A stretch of 64,000 nucleotides of DNA from JBFMFR01 sp040752025 (GCA_040752025.1 JBFMFR010000006.1:1-64000), one strand, 5' to 3'; shown: positions 17,089-25,899, counted from the stretch's first letter. Translations and numbers: made by a program. Notes: generated by a model not told the origin, from the sequence alone.

Positions 17089-18342
17089 TTGCTATTGACA
17101 GACTCACAAATTAACAATGTAAACGAACAGCCATCAGATCAGGACGAAAAACAGACTCCGCAATGGTATGGCGCTATCTTAGAGGATTATGATTACCTGC
17201 AGCCTAAAGTAGGGGCACTGCTGCAGGGAACGATTATCAGCATGGGCGAAGAGGGTATTTCGGTAGATGTAGGTATGAAGCGCGACGCTATCGCTTCTGC
17301 AAAAGACCTGAGTCTGCTGGACGCCGCCGTTCAATCGGAACTTAAACCAGGCCAGCAAGTAACCGTCTATGTACTAAACCAACCAATTGGCGACCAGGAG
17401 TTACAGGTATCCCTCAGCAAAGGGATAGAATACCAAAGCTGGGAAGTGATGCAAGAGCATCTCGAAAAAAGCGATATCCTGGAGCTTGAGATTTCTGGGC
17501 GCAATCGGGGTGGTTTCTTGGTCAAGTTTGAACATCTGACAGGTTTTTTACCGTACTCTCAAGTTCCAGAAATCCGTAACATTCGCAACGCAGCACTTGC
17601 CGAAAAAATCAAGCAAGATTTGATCGGCAAGCAAATGCCTGTGAAGGTAATTGAGATCGTACGATCACGCAACCGTCTCATCTTCTCGGCGCTGGACGCC
17701 CAGTCCGAGAAGCATCGTGAGCGCCTGGCAGCCTTGCAGATAGATCAGATAATTTTAGGGAAAGTGGTTAAACTGGTTGACTTTGGTGCATTCGTAGATT
17801 TAGATGGCACCGATGGTTTGGTTCATCTCTCGCAATTAGATTGGAAGAAAATCAAGCATCCTTCTGAAGTTGTGCAAGTTGGTGATGAGATCCAGGTGAA
17901 AGTTCTTCAGGTAGACCTGGAGCGCAATCGCGTCAGCCTGAGCCGGAAAGCCTTGCTCCCCAGCCCCTGGGATACCGTGGCGCAGGACTTCCATCCGGGC
18001 GACTACGTTGAAGGCATCGTCAAACGTGTGGTTGATTTTGGCGCTTTCGTCCAGCTTGAAACCGGCATCGAAGGCCTGGTTCACATCAGCCAGCTCGGTT
18101 ATTCCGCCAGCCAGGAGCCCAGTCAGGTCGTCAAACGCGGCGAACGCGTCCTCCTGCGCGTTATGGATGTCGACCCCGACCGCCGGCGAATCGGCTTGAG
18201 TATGCGACAGGTGCCATTAGAGCGCCAGATCACATGGACGATGGGGACACAACCTGAAACTGAGCAAACAACGCCAGTTGAACCAGTAGAAGTTGAACCT
18301 GTAGAGATCGAAGCGGAGGGTGGTTCAACGGAGCCAGGTTGA
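17089..18342 (+). CDS. rpsA: four-S1-domain RNA-binding protein, ribosomal protein S1-like
   Basis: About 417 residues with four S1 OB-fold repeats at roughly 41-111, 126-202, 219-286 and 303-372; the last two show the canonical VDFGAFV and GLVHLSQL/GLVHISQL motifs. The acidic C-terminal tail is rich in Glu, Pro and Val. S1-type proteins hold mRNA on the 30S subunit; four-repeat forms are known in bacteria with short S1. The start is TTG at 17089 (AGGAG six bases upstream) or TTG at 17095; the earlier TTG at 17029 overlaps the promoter. The first two repeats are divergent. Confidence 0.85.
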   Translation: MLLTDSQINNVNEQPSDQDEKQTPQWYGAILEDYDYLQPKVGALLQGTIISMGEEGISVDVGMKRDAIASAKDLSLLDAAVQSELKPGQQVTVYVLNQPIGDQELQVSLSKGIEYQSWEVMQEHLEKSDILELEISGRNRGGFLVKFEHLTGFLPYSQVPEIRNIRNAALAEKIKQDLIGKQMPVKVIEIVRSRNRLIFSALDAQSEKHRERLAALQIDQIILGKVVKLVDFGAFVDLDGTDGLVHLSQLDWKKIKHPSEVVQVGDEIQVKVLQVDLERNRVSLSRKALLPSPWDTVAQDFHPGDYVEGIVKRVVDFGAFVQLETGIEGLVHISQLGYSASQEPSQVVKRGERVLLRVMDVDPDRRRIGLSMRQVPLERQITWTMGTQPETEQTTPVEPVEVEPVEIEAEGGSTEPG

Positions 18343-18424
18343 GGCTACCCGATTTCCAGCGCGGTATGACAACAGAGTTTTGGAATTTTTAGAAAATTGC
18401 AGACCTCTTTTCATCCAAAAGCAC

Positions 18425-18430
18425 TATAAT
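18425..18430 (+). promoter_or_regulatory. -10 box TATAAT ahead of the FHA-cyclase gene
   Basis: A perfect TATAAT lies 46 bases upstream of the start at 18476. The best -35-like sequence, TTGCAG (18397-18402), is 22 bases away, which is too far, so recognition may depend on an activator or another sigma factor. Confidence 0.4.
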
Positions 18431-18475
18431 GTAACGAGATGAAAGTGGTCTAACAACAAAGAGAAAGCAAAGCTC

Positions 18476-19945
18476 ATGTGGATGATTACCGTGCGCTCGC
18501 CTGTCGGCGAGCCCAAGGAATACCCTCTCCATCCGGGGGACAATACTATTGGCCGCATGCCTGGAAATGATATTGTTATCCTGGATCCTTCAGCCTCGCG
18601 TTACCACGCCAAGCTGTACGTTGACGAAAAGAATAACACTGTCGTAGTTCACGATCTCGGCAGTACGAATGGTACCTATGTCAGCAGTGAGCGCTTGACT
18701 GGCTCTCTGATGCTGCGAGATGGCGACGCGATCCGCATTGGACAACACCAGCTCGAGTTGTTGTACTGGGGATCGAAAGACATCAACCAAAAGCGCATGC
18801 CGCAGAATACCCAACATCTCACTCGTGATCTGATCCTGGAATCGCTCGACCGGCATGCCATTTTATTAGCTGAAGTCGCTTCCCGACTGAACAACATCAT
18901 GGATCTAGGGACTGCCCTGAGCGAAGTCTCCAACCTGATGAAAGACGCTATGGCAGCCGATAGGTGCGAGGTGCTTCTGCCCGAGCAATTCCAGCAGCTA
19001 TCGAAGCTAGGCTTTGCTTCTTCAATTGCCCAACAAGCCATCGAACAACTCTCGGCTGTTGTCTATCAAGATGCGCAATCCGAACCCTCCGTAGGTCAAA
19101 GTGCCTATCTGTTGCGCATCAACGCCGCCATGTGTGTACCAGTTATTAGCGGTAAAGAGATTCTCGGCTTGATTTACATATTCAAGAACCGTGCCCAGGC
19201 GCGCCCATTTGGCCAGCGCGACATTCAACTTGCCGTAGCCATCGCTCACCAGACCGCTCTTACCATCCAACGCATGCAGCTCATGGAACAAGTTCACAAA
19301 GAAGAAGTATACGGGAAATTACTCCAACGCTTCCTCTCTCCTCAAGAAGCCAAATATGTGCTGGAGGAATATTTCGAGACCGGGCAGCTTCCATCGCTGA
19401 GCGAGATGAGTCTCACCGTGCTGGCGGCGGACATCTGCGATTCGACAGGCATGTCAGAACGCCTGGGAGCGCGCCGCTTCGGCAGACTCCTCAGTCGCTA
19501 CTATCAGGAATTAACTGAAGTCGTGTTCGAACATGGAGGTTTGCTCAACAAGTACATTGGCGACGGCCTGATGGCTGTCTTTGGCATGCCATATCAGCCC
19601 GAAAACCCGGAAGAACGCGCTGTCTTGACCGCAATTGGCATTATCAAACGCCTCGAAGTTATCACTGGCCAATTGGGTGAACACATCGAGATCGGCATTG
19701 GCGTAAACAGCGGCCCAACTATGGCCGGCTACCTGGGAGGACTGGAATACGTGGAGTTCACCGTATTGGGTTATCCAATTAACATCGCCTGGGGACTTGA
19801 AGGTCAGGCCCGCCCCAACCGCATCCTGATCGGCCATCCCACCTACCAGGCTGTAAATGGAAAATTCGAAATCCGCAGGCTGGGCCCAATAAATATTAAA
19901 AAACAGCTTGAGCCCATCCTTGCATACGAAGTGTTTCCAAATTAG
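18476..19945 (+). CDS. FHA-GAF-class III nucleotide cyclase-like signalling protein
   Basis: A 489-residue cytoplasmic protein with three domains: FHA (about 5-97; IGRMPGNDIVI, SRYHAKL, STNGTYV), which binds phosphothreonine; GAF (about 125-270), a small-molecule sensor; and a class III cyclase catalytic domain (about 310-485). Metal-binding D319 (AADICDST) and D363 (YIGDGLMAVFG), base-contact K359 and N436 are present. The transition-state Arg expected four residues after N436 is G440 (INIAWGLEG), so cyclase activity is doubtful. It could bind ATP without turnover, or act in a heterodimer. Stop overlaps that of the convergent gene. Confidence 0.88.
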   Translation: MWMITVRSPVGEPKEYPLHPGDNTIGRMPGNDIVILDPSASRYHAKLYVDEKNNTVVVHDLGSTNGTYVSSERLTGSLMLRDGDAIRIGQHQLELLYWGSKDINQKRMPQNTQHLTRDLILESLDRHAILLAEVASRLNNIMDLGTALSEVSNLMKDAMAADRCEVLLPEQFQQLSKLGFASSIAQQAIEQLSAVVYQDAQSEPSVGQSAYLLRINAAMCVPVISGKEILGLIYIFKNRAQARPFGQRDIQLAVAIAHQTALTIQRMQLMEQVHKEEVYGKLLQRFLSPQEAKYVLEEYFETGQLPSLSEMSLTVLAADICDSTGMSERLGARRFGRLLSRYYQELTEVVFEHGGLLNKYIGDGLMAVFGMPYQPENPEERAVLTAIGIIKRLEVITGQLGEHIEIGIGVNSGPTMAGYLGGLEYVEFTVLGYPINIAWGLEGQARPNRILIGHPTYQAVNGKFEIRRLGPINIKKQLEPILAYEVFPN

Positions 19946-20958
19946 GCTGTTGCCGCGTTGATAAAATCTGCCAGCAAACCATATGCTGTGGTATGCGGCC
20001 CTGGATTCGCCTCCACAATCGATAACAACCCCAACACATCCGTTTCAAATTGGACGATACTGGTAGTACCACTCACACCGTACATCGGCGAGTCAGGCGC
20101 AACCATCTCGGGCGCGACGCGCGCTTGCACACCAGCCTCGGTGCGCTGGGCTGTGCACACCAGCTTCCAGCGCTTGCCATCTTCCCGGGCGCGCTCGATC
20201 TCACCGGCCGCAATCCCCCGTATGCCCTGGCGCTCCACTTGCACCGGCTTGAGCGGCGCATCCATCAACACCGTCACCAACGCCGCCACCTTGACGGCCG
20301 CATCCCACCCATCGACATCACCGCTCGGATCTGTTTCGGCGATCCCGATCTGCTGGCAATGAGCCACCGCCTGGTCAAAACTTTCCCCCTGCTCCATGCG
20401 TGTCAGGATCATATTAGTCGTTGAGTTGAGTATGCCTCTCAAAGATACCAGGCGCGCGGCTGGCAATGCCCCCCGGAAGAGCGAGAAAATCGGCGCGCCA
20501 TCCATGACCGTAGATTCAAAATAAAACTTGCGTCCTTTTTCCGTGGCCAAGCTCGTCAATTCCCGGAAAGCGTGCACCACCGGGCCCTTATTGGCCGTCA
20601 AGGCGTGCATGCCCATCTCCAACGCCAGGCGTAAATGATCGACCGCTGGCTGCCCGCTTTCGTAATTGACCGGCGTGTTCTCGAATAAAACGTCTGCGCC
20701 GCACCGCCGGATGAAATCAGCAGCATTGGCTGGTGCAGGAATGCGCGAGAGCGCACCCAAATCCTCTTCGGCAAGCGCTCGGAGCAGGTCAATTCCTTCC
20801 AAATCGATGGCCATTCCGTGTTTGCCCGTGGCAATCCCCGTTACAGAAAAGGTGATTTGGTAACGCTCTGCCAATTCTTGCCGCTTCTCCATCAACAAAC
20901 GCGCCAAAGCTTTACCCACATTGCCAAACCCCAAAAATGCCAGGCGATAGTGTTCCAT
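19942..20958 (-). CDS. hom: homoserine dehydrogenase
   Basis: A 338-residue NAD(P)-dependent enzyme reducing aspartate semialdehyde to homoserine for threonine and methionine. The Rossmann motif is GFGNVGKAL (10-18), TANKGPV is the conserved Lys-containing loop, and GILNSTTNMILTRME plus ETDPSGDVDGWDAAVK match the catalytic domain, including the conserved Asp-Lys pair. No C-terminal ACT domain is present, so this is the short form, probably without threonine feedback. Last gene of a minus-strand operon that begins with rarA; it lies 41 bases after the SCO1664-like gene. Confidence 0.92.
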   Translation of the reverse strand: MEHYRLAFLGFGNVGKALARLLMEKRQELAERYQITFSVTGIATGKHGMAIDLEGIDLLRALAEEDLGALSRIPAPANAADFIRRCGADVLFENTPVNYESGQPAVDHLRLALEMGMHALTANKGPVVHAFRELTSLATEKGRKFYFESTVMDGAPIFSLFRGALPAARLVSLRGILNSTTNMILTRMEQGESFDQAVAHCQQIGIAETDPSGDVDGWDAAVKVAALVTVLMDAPLKPVQVERQGIRGIAAGEIERAREDGKRWKLVCTAQRTEAGVQARVAPEMVAPDSPMYGVSGTTSIVQFETDVLGLLSIVEANPGPHTTAYGLLADFINAATA

Positions 20959-20999
20959 TTCGATATACTCCTATTCTGAAAAGCGTGAATACCCGCTCA

Positions 21000-21752
21000 C
21001 TAGATTTGAGGCCACGGGAAAGGTCGTCGGCTCGGGTCAGGGTTGGGAAAGCGCCCAGTCAAGACCAGGCGATCCGCTCGCCTCCCCAACGCCCGTAGTT
21101 CAATCGGGCTGATGTAGTTTAGCAAACTTTGGGCAAGTTCAGACAGTTCTGACGGCGGCCTTCGCCGGTCAATCACCCCTAGCTTCGCACGAAATTCACC
21201 CAAATCTCGGCACAATTCATCTGGAATCGGCTCGCCTACGAAGTCCCAAACCACGGTGCGTAGCTTGTCTTCAGCATGAAAACACAGGCCATGATCGATC
21301 AGCCACAGATGGCCGTCCTGCCCACGCAGGATGTGTGAGCCTTTTCGGTCCGCATTATTGACCAGCAGATCGAAGGTGACCAGAGGACGTAAACGCTGCA
21401 CGTCTTCAGGGCCGAAGTTAAAATAATGATATTCCGGTTCATGTTCGATATACAACTGCACCGAGCCAGATCCCAACGGCGCTTTCTCCCGGAATACAGT
21501 CGGCGGCACCAGCTCCCAACCCAGGGCTTCGCTGACCAGGTAAGCCGCTACCTCCCGGCGCGCCAGGCTGGCGGCAGGGAAATCCCACAAAGGCCGCTCG
21601 CCGCGCACAGGTTTGTACACTCCCGGTATCGCGAGATCACCATCCTCCACCTGTACCAGGAATGTATAATTCGAGCCCCACACAAATTCGCCTTTGACAA
21701 CCAGAGTTCCCTGCTGCAGCGCAGGGAGCAGGCGGTCAATGCTTATGTCCAT
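21000..21752 (-). CDS. SCO1664-family PI3/4-kinase-like protein
   Basis: A 250-residue member of the SCO1664 family. YKPVRGERPLWDFP is the family signature and includes the presumed ATP-binding Lys; REVAAYLVSEALGWELVPPT follows. NNADRKGSHIL and LWLIDHGLCF look like the kinase catalytic loop and the DFG-type metal site (here DHG). The substrate is unknown. The gene overlaps the DUF3090 gene by 17 nt, and the two are conserved neighbours in Actinobacteria, so they probably act together. Confidence 0.85.
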   Translation of the reverse strand: MDISIDRLLPALQQGTLVVKGEFVWGSNYTFLVQVEDGDLAIPGVYKPVRGERPLWDFPAASLARREVAAYLVSEALGWELVPPTVFREKAPLGSGSVQLYIEHEPEYHYFNFGPEDVQRLRPLVTFDLLVNNADRKGSHILRGQDGHLWLIDHGLCFHAEDKLRTVVWDFVGEPIPDELCRDLGEFRAKLGVIDRRRPPSELSELAQSLLNYISPIELRALGRRADRLVLTGRFPNPDPSRRPFPWPQI

Positions 21753-22263
21753 TTTTCTTTGGACAGAAATGCCCTTCGGGATCCATCGGCTCGCCGCACT
21801 GCGGGCAAGTAGGGCGGCCGCGCGCCGCTACTTCCATACCCCAGCGACATAGCGCTCGCACCTGGGAGCGATTGCACCAAAAACGCACCACGCGTGCATC
21901 TTCCGAATCCTGGCCTTCAGCCAGTATTTCACGCGCCACCAGCACCACCAGGTCATGGTCGGCATCATAGCCCAGGCCGATTTCCCCTACCCGGAACAAC
22001 GGATCCACAGGCGGCTGAATGCGCATCTGCTCCTCTTGATAATCGGCTGAAGCCTCCACCAGTTCCGGGAAGCGCTGGTGCACTTCTGCCAGGAACTGTT
22101 CATAACCTACTGCCAGGGATTGCAGTTGAATCTTCTCGACAATCAGCGTGACTGTGCGCTGTTCCTGCCAGCCCTGGATATAAAAAACTCGTTTGCCTGG
22201 TTCGCCAATTGCGTCGGCTGTGATATGCACAACCGGATTCAGATCAATCTCATCGCTTGCCAT
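21736..22263 (-). CDS. DUF3090 family protein with C-terminal zinc ribbon
   Basis: A 175-residue DUF3090 protein. VFYIQGWQEQRTVTLIVEKI is the family hallmark. A CPQCGEPMDPEGHFCP segment near the C-terminus supplies three cysteines for a likely zinc site. No activity is known. It sits between a histidine-phosphatase gene and the SCO1664-like gene, overlapping the latter by 17 nt. Confidence 0.85.
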   Translation of the reverse strand: MASDEIDLNPVVHITADAIGEPGKRVFYIQGWQEQRTVTLIVEKIQLQSLAVGYEQFLAEVHQRFPELVEASADYQEEQMRIQPPVDPLFRVGEIGLGYDADHDLVVLVAREILAEGQDSEDARVVRFWCNRSQVRALCRWGMEVAARGRPTCPQCGEPMDPEGHFCPKKNGHKH

Positions 22264-22341
22264 AAATGCTCCAAGTTATTATTGCCTGCAAGGGAATAGA
22301 GCCAATTTCCGAAAGATCGCCTCTTCAGAAGTATACCAGAA

Positions 22342-22959
22342 TCATTCCTTCGGCAAAGTAAGAGAAATTTCATAATTTAGCGTCAGCAATCGGCTGCTCG
22401 CCTCGCCCAGCATTAAGGCTGTTATCGAGGCCGGGGCTACGTGCAAGCGCTGGAAAGCATCCAGCGGAGCACCGATGTAATAAGCCACCGCCAGTTTGAT
22501 TACATCGCTGTGCGAGACGCACACCACCAGATCCTTAGCATCGTGCTGCGCCGCCAAAGCCTCCAGTTCCTGACACACCCGCAACTGCGCTTCCGCAAAT
22601 GACTCTCCCTGCGGGAAGCGCATGCGCGAAGGCGCGCCCTGTACAACTTTCCACAGCTTCAGGCGGCTCAAGCCCTTGAGCTTTTTATCTTGCCATTCAC
22701 CGAAATCTACCTCGATTAAACCCGGCCGCGGGATAACCTTGAGACCCAAAGCCTTGGCGATTGGCTCAGCCGTCTCCATCGTGCGCTCAAGTGGGCTGGC
22801 GTAAACCGCCTTGACTGGCGCTTCCGCCAGCTTCTCTGCCACAGCCTGCGCCTGCTTTCGCCCATTGTCGTTTAGATGCACTTCCGGCAGGCGACCCGCC
22901 AGGCGGCCCTTCTTTACGTAATCATTCTCTCCATGTCGTACCAATAAAAACACCGGCAT
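22342..22959 (-). CDS. MSMEG_4193-family histidine phosphatase (phosphoglycerate mutase-like)
   Basis: A 205-residue histidine-phosphatase-superfamily protein. LLVRHGEND carries the phosphate-accepting H9, YASPLERTMETAEPIA the second Arg, EVDFGEWQ the conserved Glu region, and CVSHSDVIK the second catalytic His. It resembles the actinobacterial MSMEG_4193 family, which is always found beside DUF3090 and SCO1664. Probably a small-molecule phosphatase; substrate unknown. Confidence 0.85.
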   Translation of the reverse strand: MPVFLLVRHGENDYVKKGRLAGRLPEVHLNDNGRKQAQAVAEKLAEAPVKAVYASPLERTMETAEPIAKALGLKVIPRPGLIEVDFGEWQDKKLKGLSRLKLWKVVQGAPSRMRFPQGESFAEAQLRVCQELEALAAQHDAKDLVVCVSHSDVIKLAVAYYIGAPLDAFQRLHVAPASITALMLGEASSRLLTLNYEISLTLPKE

Positions 22960-23002
22960 GCGATACTCCTCCTCCCAATTACCTTATCACCTGGTTATCT
23001 GA

Positions 23003-24412
23003 TCACCTATTTCCATGCTTACCCTTGAGCGCATTGATCGCATCCTGCGACAGTTCCGGCAGCGTCTCGTCGCGCGTAATTCCCAGCGCCTCCCGCTGGG
23101 CAGCGCGCCAACGCGCCAGGCGCTCCATCACCTGAGCTTCATATCCTTGCGTAGAGGGCTGGTAGAAATAGGTGCCCAACAAGGGTTTGGGCAGATACTG
23201 CTGCGCCAGGAAATGATCTGGTGCCTCGTGCGGATACTGGTATCCTTGGCCATGCCCCAATGCCCTGGCATCCCGGTTGGCGTCTTGCAAGTGCTGCGGC
23301 ACCCCAGTGATGCCCTCCTGCTCGATCAACTGGAAAGCCTTGAAATACGCTCCAGCCGAGTTCGATTTCGACGCGGTTGCCAGGTAAAGCGTTGCCTCCA
23401 CAATTGGATAAATTCCCTCTGGCAAACCGATGTAATCGAAAGCTTGCGCCGCGGCGTTTGCCACTACCAGTCCCAGCGGATCGCCCAGGCCGATATCTTC
23501 GCCGGATAGGATGATCAGGCGGCGCAGAATAAAGCGCGGATCTTCGCCCGCATACAGCATCTTCGCCAGCCAATACAGCGCCGCGTCCGGGTCCGAGCCG
23601 CGCACCGACTTGATAAACGCCGAGATTGTATCATAATGCGCGTCGCCATCCTTATCGTATAACACCGCTCTGCGCTGGATCGACTCCTGCGCCACCTCCT
23701 GCGTCACATGCACCCGCCCGTCTGCGTCCGGCGGCGTGCTTTCCACCGCCAGCTCCAGGGCGTTCAAAGCGTTGCGCGCATCGCCACCCGCTACATGGAT
23801 CAGGTGCTCCAGCGCCAGGGCGTCCACCTCGATCTTACGCCCGCCATAACCACGCTCCACATCTCGCAAAGCGTTATCTAAAATGCGCCATACTGCCTCA
23901 TCGTCCAACGGGCGCAGCTGGAAGACGCGCGAACGCGAAACCAGCGCCCCGATCACCTCGAAATACGGGTTCTCCGTAGTCGCCCCGATCAGCGTCACCG
24001 TGCCGTTCTCCACGTGCGGCAGCAGGGCGTCCTGCTGGGCCTTGTTCCAGCGATGCACCTCATCGACAAAAAGCACCGTTTTCTTCTGGTAAAGCCTGCG
24101 TCGCTCCAATGCAGCGTCGATCACCACGCGCAGATCGGCTTTGCCTGCCAATACCGCTGAGAGCGTCTCGAAATGGGATTTGGTTGTGTTGGCGATCACC
24201 ATCGCCAGCGTAGTTTTTCCCGTACCCGGCGGGCCCCAAAGGATAATCGATGAAAACAGGCGGTCGGACTCGATTGCCCGCCGCAGCAGCTTGCCGGGGC
24301 CCAGAATATCCTCCTGGCCGACATACTCCTCCAAAGCGCGCGGGCGCATGCGCGCCGCCAGCGGCGCTTCAATCTTCATTCGGTTTTGCATAGCGTGGGT
24401 GAAGAGATCCAT
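23003..24412 (-). CDS. rarA: replication-associated recombination protein RarA (MgsA)
   Basis: A 469-residue AAA+ ATPase. Walker A is WGPPGTGKTT, Walker B FVDEVHRWNKAQQD, sensor 1 ATTENPYFE, followed by the clamp-loader-like and tetramerisation domains (SGEDIGLGDP, YLATASKSN). RarA acts at stalled replication forks with SSB. The N-terminus starts MDLFTHAMQ. A perfect TATAAT at 24425-24420 lies only 8 bases before the ATG, so the mRNA may be leaderless; Met8 or Met12 are alternative starts. Confidence 0.93.
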   Translation of the reverse strand: MDLFTHAMQNRMKIEAPLAARMRPRALEEYVGQEDILGPGKLLRRAIESDRLFSSIILWGPPGTGKTTLAMVIANTTKSHFETLSAVLAGKADLRVVIDAALERRRLYQKKTVLFVDEVHRWNKAQQDALLPHVENGTVTLIGATTENPYFEVIGALVSRSRVFQLRPLDDEAVWRILDNALRDVERGYGGRKIEVDALALEHLIHVAGGDARNALNALELAVESTPPDADGRVHVTQEVAQESIQRRAVLYDKDGDAHYDTISAFIKSVRGSDPDAALYWLAKMLYAGEDPRFILRRLIILSGEDIGLGDPLGLVVANAAAQAFDYIGLPEGIYPIVEATLYLATASKSNSAGAYFKAFQLIEQEGITGVPQHLQDANRDARALGHGQGYQYPHEAPDHFLAQQYLPKPLLGTYFYQPSTQGYEAQVMERLARWRAAQREALGITRDETLPELSQDAINALKGKHGNR

Positions 24413-24419
24413 AACTTGA

Positions 24420-24425
24420 ATTATA
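24420..24425 (-). promoter_or_regulatory. -10 box TATAAT directly ahead of rarA
   Basis: A minus-strand TATAAT at 24425-24420 predicts transcription to begin near 24413, right at the proposed ATG (24412). No good -35 box is visible. If used, it would produce a leaderless message. Confidence 0.4.
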
Positions 24426-24454
24426 AACGCTTACCGGTGGAAACAGGCAGTTCC

Positions 24455-24989
24455 CTAAAGAGAGAATTGCAGGCAAACCGGCGTAGGCACTTGCGTCACA
24501 TATCCAGTCGCCGCCAGCATTCCAAAGTCCGGCTCGATCCAGAAAGTGACCACTGTATCGGTGTCCTGGTTGGCTGCCAGCAGCAGAGTACCCGATGGAT
24601 CAATGGCGAAATCGCGGGGGCTCATCCTCTGGGTCGGTTCATGCCCAACAAACGTGAGTACACCAGTTTCCTGATTTACAGCATAGATCGCCAGGCTGTT
24701 GTGGCCTCGGTTTGAGGCGTAGACAAAACGGCCAGAGGGTGATCTCGTTGACAGCATACAAACAGCTTCTGTCCGGTTACAGAGCTAAATACGAGGGGTT
24801 GACGACTCCCTCGCCGCTCACAGTATCGATATAAATTAACTCACCTGAAGATCGATCCAGTTGGTAGATATAAATGCCCTTAGCTTTTCCATCCACAAAT
24901 GACTCGCGCCGGGTATAGGTGCCAATGTAAACGGTAAGCGTTTCGGATTTTTCTCTTCCCTCAATCACGTTATCGCTCATCTTCAACAC
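24455..24989 (-). pseudogene. decayed lactonase (6-phosphogluconolactonase-type beta-propeller)
   Basis: The 5' part (24989-24777) encodes the propeller start (LTVYIGTYTRRES, KGIYIYQLD, NPSYLAL) and ends at an in-frame TAA. Translation past this stop still reads propeller-like LYAVNE. The frame then shifts directly into a late blade, SPSGRFVYASNRGHNSLAIY, and runs to a normal-looking C-terminus, VPTPVCLQF (24455). Intact relatives have about 350 residues; here about half is missing. So the gene carries a nonsense mutation and an internal deletion with frameshift. It overlaps the end of the upstream LLM gene by 20 nt, suggesting a former operon. Confidence 0.8.
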
Positions 24990-25899
24990 TTGCGACCACT
25001 CTGTTCTTTCGATAAAGCTGCACAGCCTCTACCAAGCTTGTGTAAGTTTCCAGCGTTGATGGGCGCAAGTGGAACATCAGATGCGCCGCCCCCAGCGCCT
25101 CGTATTCGGCCAGGACCCCGGCAATTTCCTCCACCGAACCGCTGAGAACCCCGCGCTTCTTGGGCTGTTTCCAACCCAGCAAGTCCGGGTAGGCCAGGCT
25201 GACCAGAAAAGTATAGGGCAAGGAGGCCGGATCGCGGCCCTCCGCCTTACACGCCTTTCTCAGAGCGCGCAGCGGGGCAGTTGTAGAACGTGGGATAGAC
25301 ATGTAGCCCACGTTGTACAGGTCCGCATACTGCGCCGTCAGGCGCAGCATGCGCGGCTTACCTGCTCCAATCATCAACGGCGGGCCGCCCGGCCTCGGCG
25401 AACGCGGGGTAATCTCGCAGTCGCGGGCTGAGTAGTATTTACCCTCGAAATCAACTCGCCCTTCCTTCAACAAAGGATGGATGATTTTCAAAGCTTCCTC
25501 GAACCGGTCGACCCGGTGATCGAAAGGCAAGCCGAAGGCATCGTACTCGGGCTGGTTCCAACCTGCGCCTACTCCCAGGATCAGCCGCCCTCCGCTAATC
25601 TCGTCCACGGTATGCGCCATTTTGGCCAACAAAGCCGGGTTACGGAATGAATTACAGACCACCAATGGCCCCAGCTCCACCTTTTGGGTACAGGCAGCCA
25701 GGGCAGCCAGCATACTCCACCCCTCCCAGATACCAGTGGTAGCGCCCTTTTTATTCCGATACAGAAGGTGATCGTAAAGCCAGATCGAATCGAAGCCCAG
25801 TTCCTCGCAGCGCGAGGCGGTCGCTCGAATTTCCGGAAAGGTCAAGGCCCGCCCGAGGCCTTGCAGCTCGACCAACATAATGACCACGCCGATTTTCAT
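24970..25899 (-). CDS. LLM-class F420-dependent oxidoreductase
   Basis: A 309-residue luciferase-like TIM-barrel protein. The N-terminal MKIGVVI, EELGFDSIWLYDHL, ISGGRLILGVGAGWNQPEY and the PLMIGAGKPRML motif are typical of F420-dependent LLM enzymes. The substrate cannot be read from the sequence. The start at 25899 has GGAGG just upstream and is preferred to the ATG at 25917. Transcription is likely from a TATAAT at 25987-25982. Confidence 0.88.
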   Translation of the reverse strand: MKIGVVIMLVELQGLGRALTFPEIRATASRCEELGFDSIWLYDHLLYRNKKGATTGIWEGWSMLAALAACTQKVELGPLVVCNSFRNPALLAKMAHTVDEISGGRLILGVGAGWNQPEYDAFGLPFDHRVDRFEEALKIIHPLLKEGRVDFEGKYYSARDCEITPRSPRPGGPPLMIGAGKPRMLRLTAQYADLYNVGYMSIPRSTTAPLRALRKACKAEGRDPASLPYTFLVSLAYPDLLGWKQPKKRGVLSGSVEEIAGVLAEYEALGAAHLMFHLRPSTLETYTSLVEAVQLYRKNRVVASVEDER

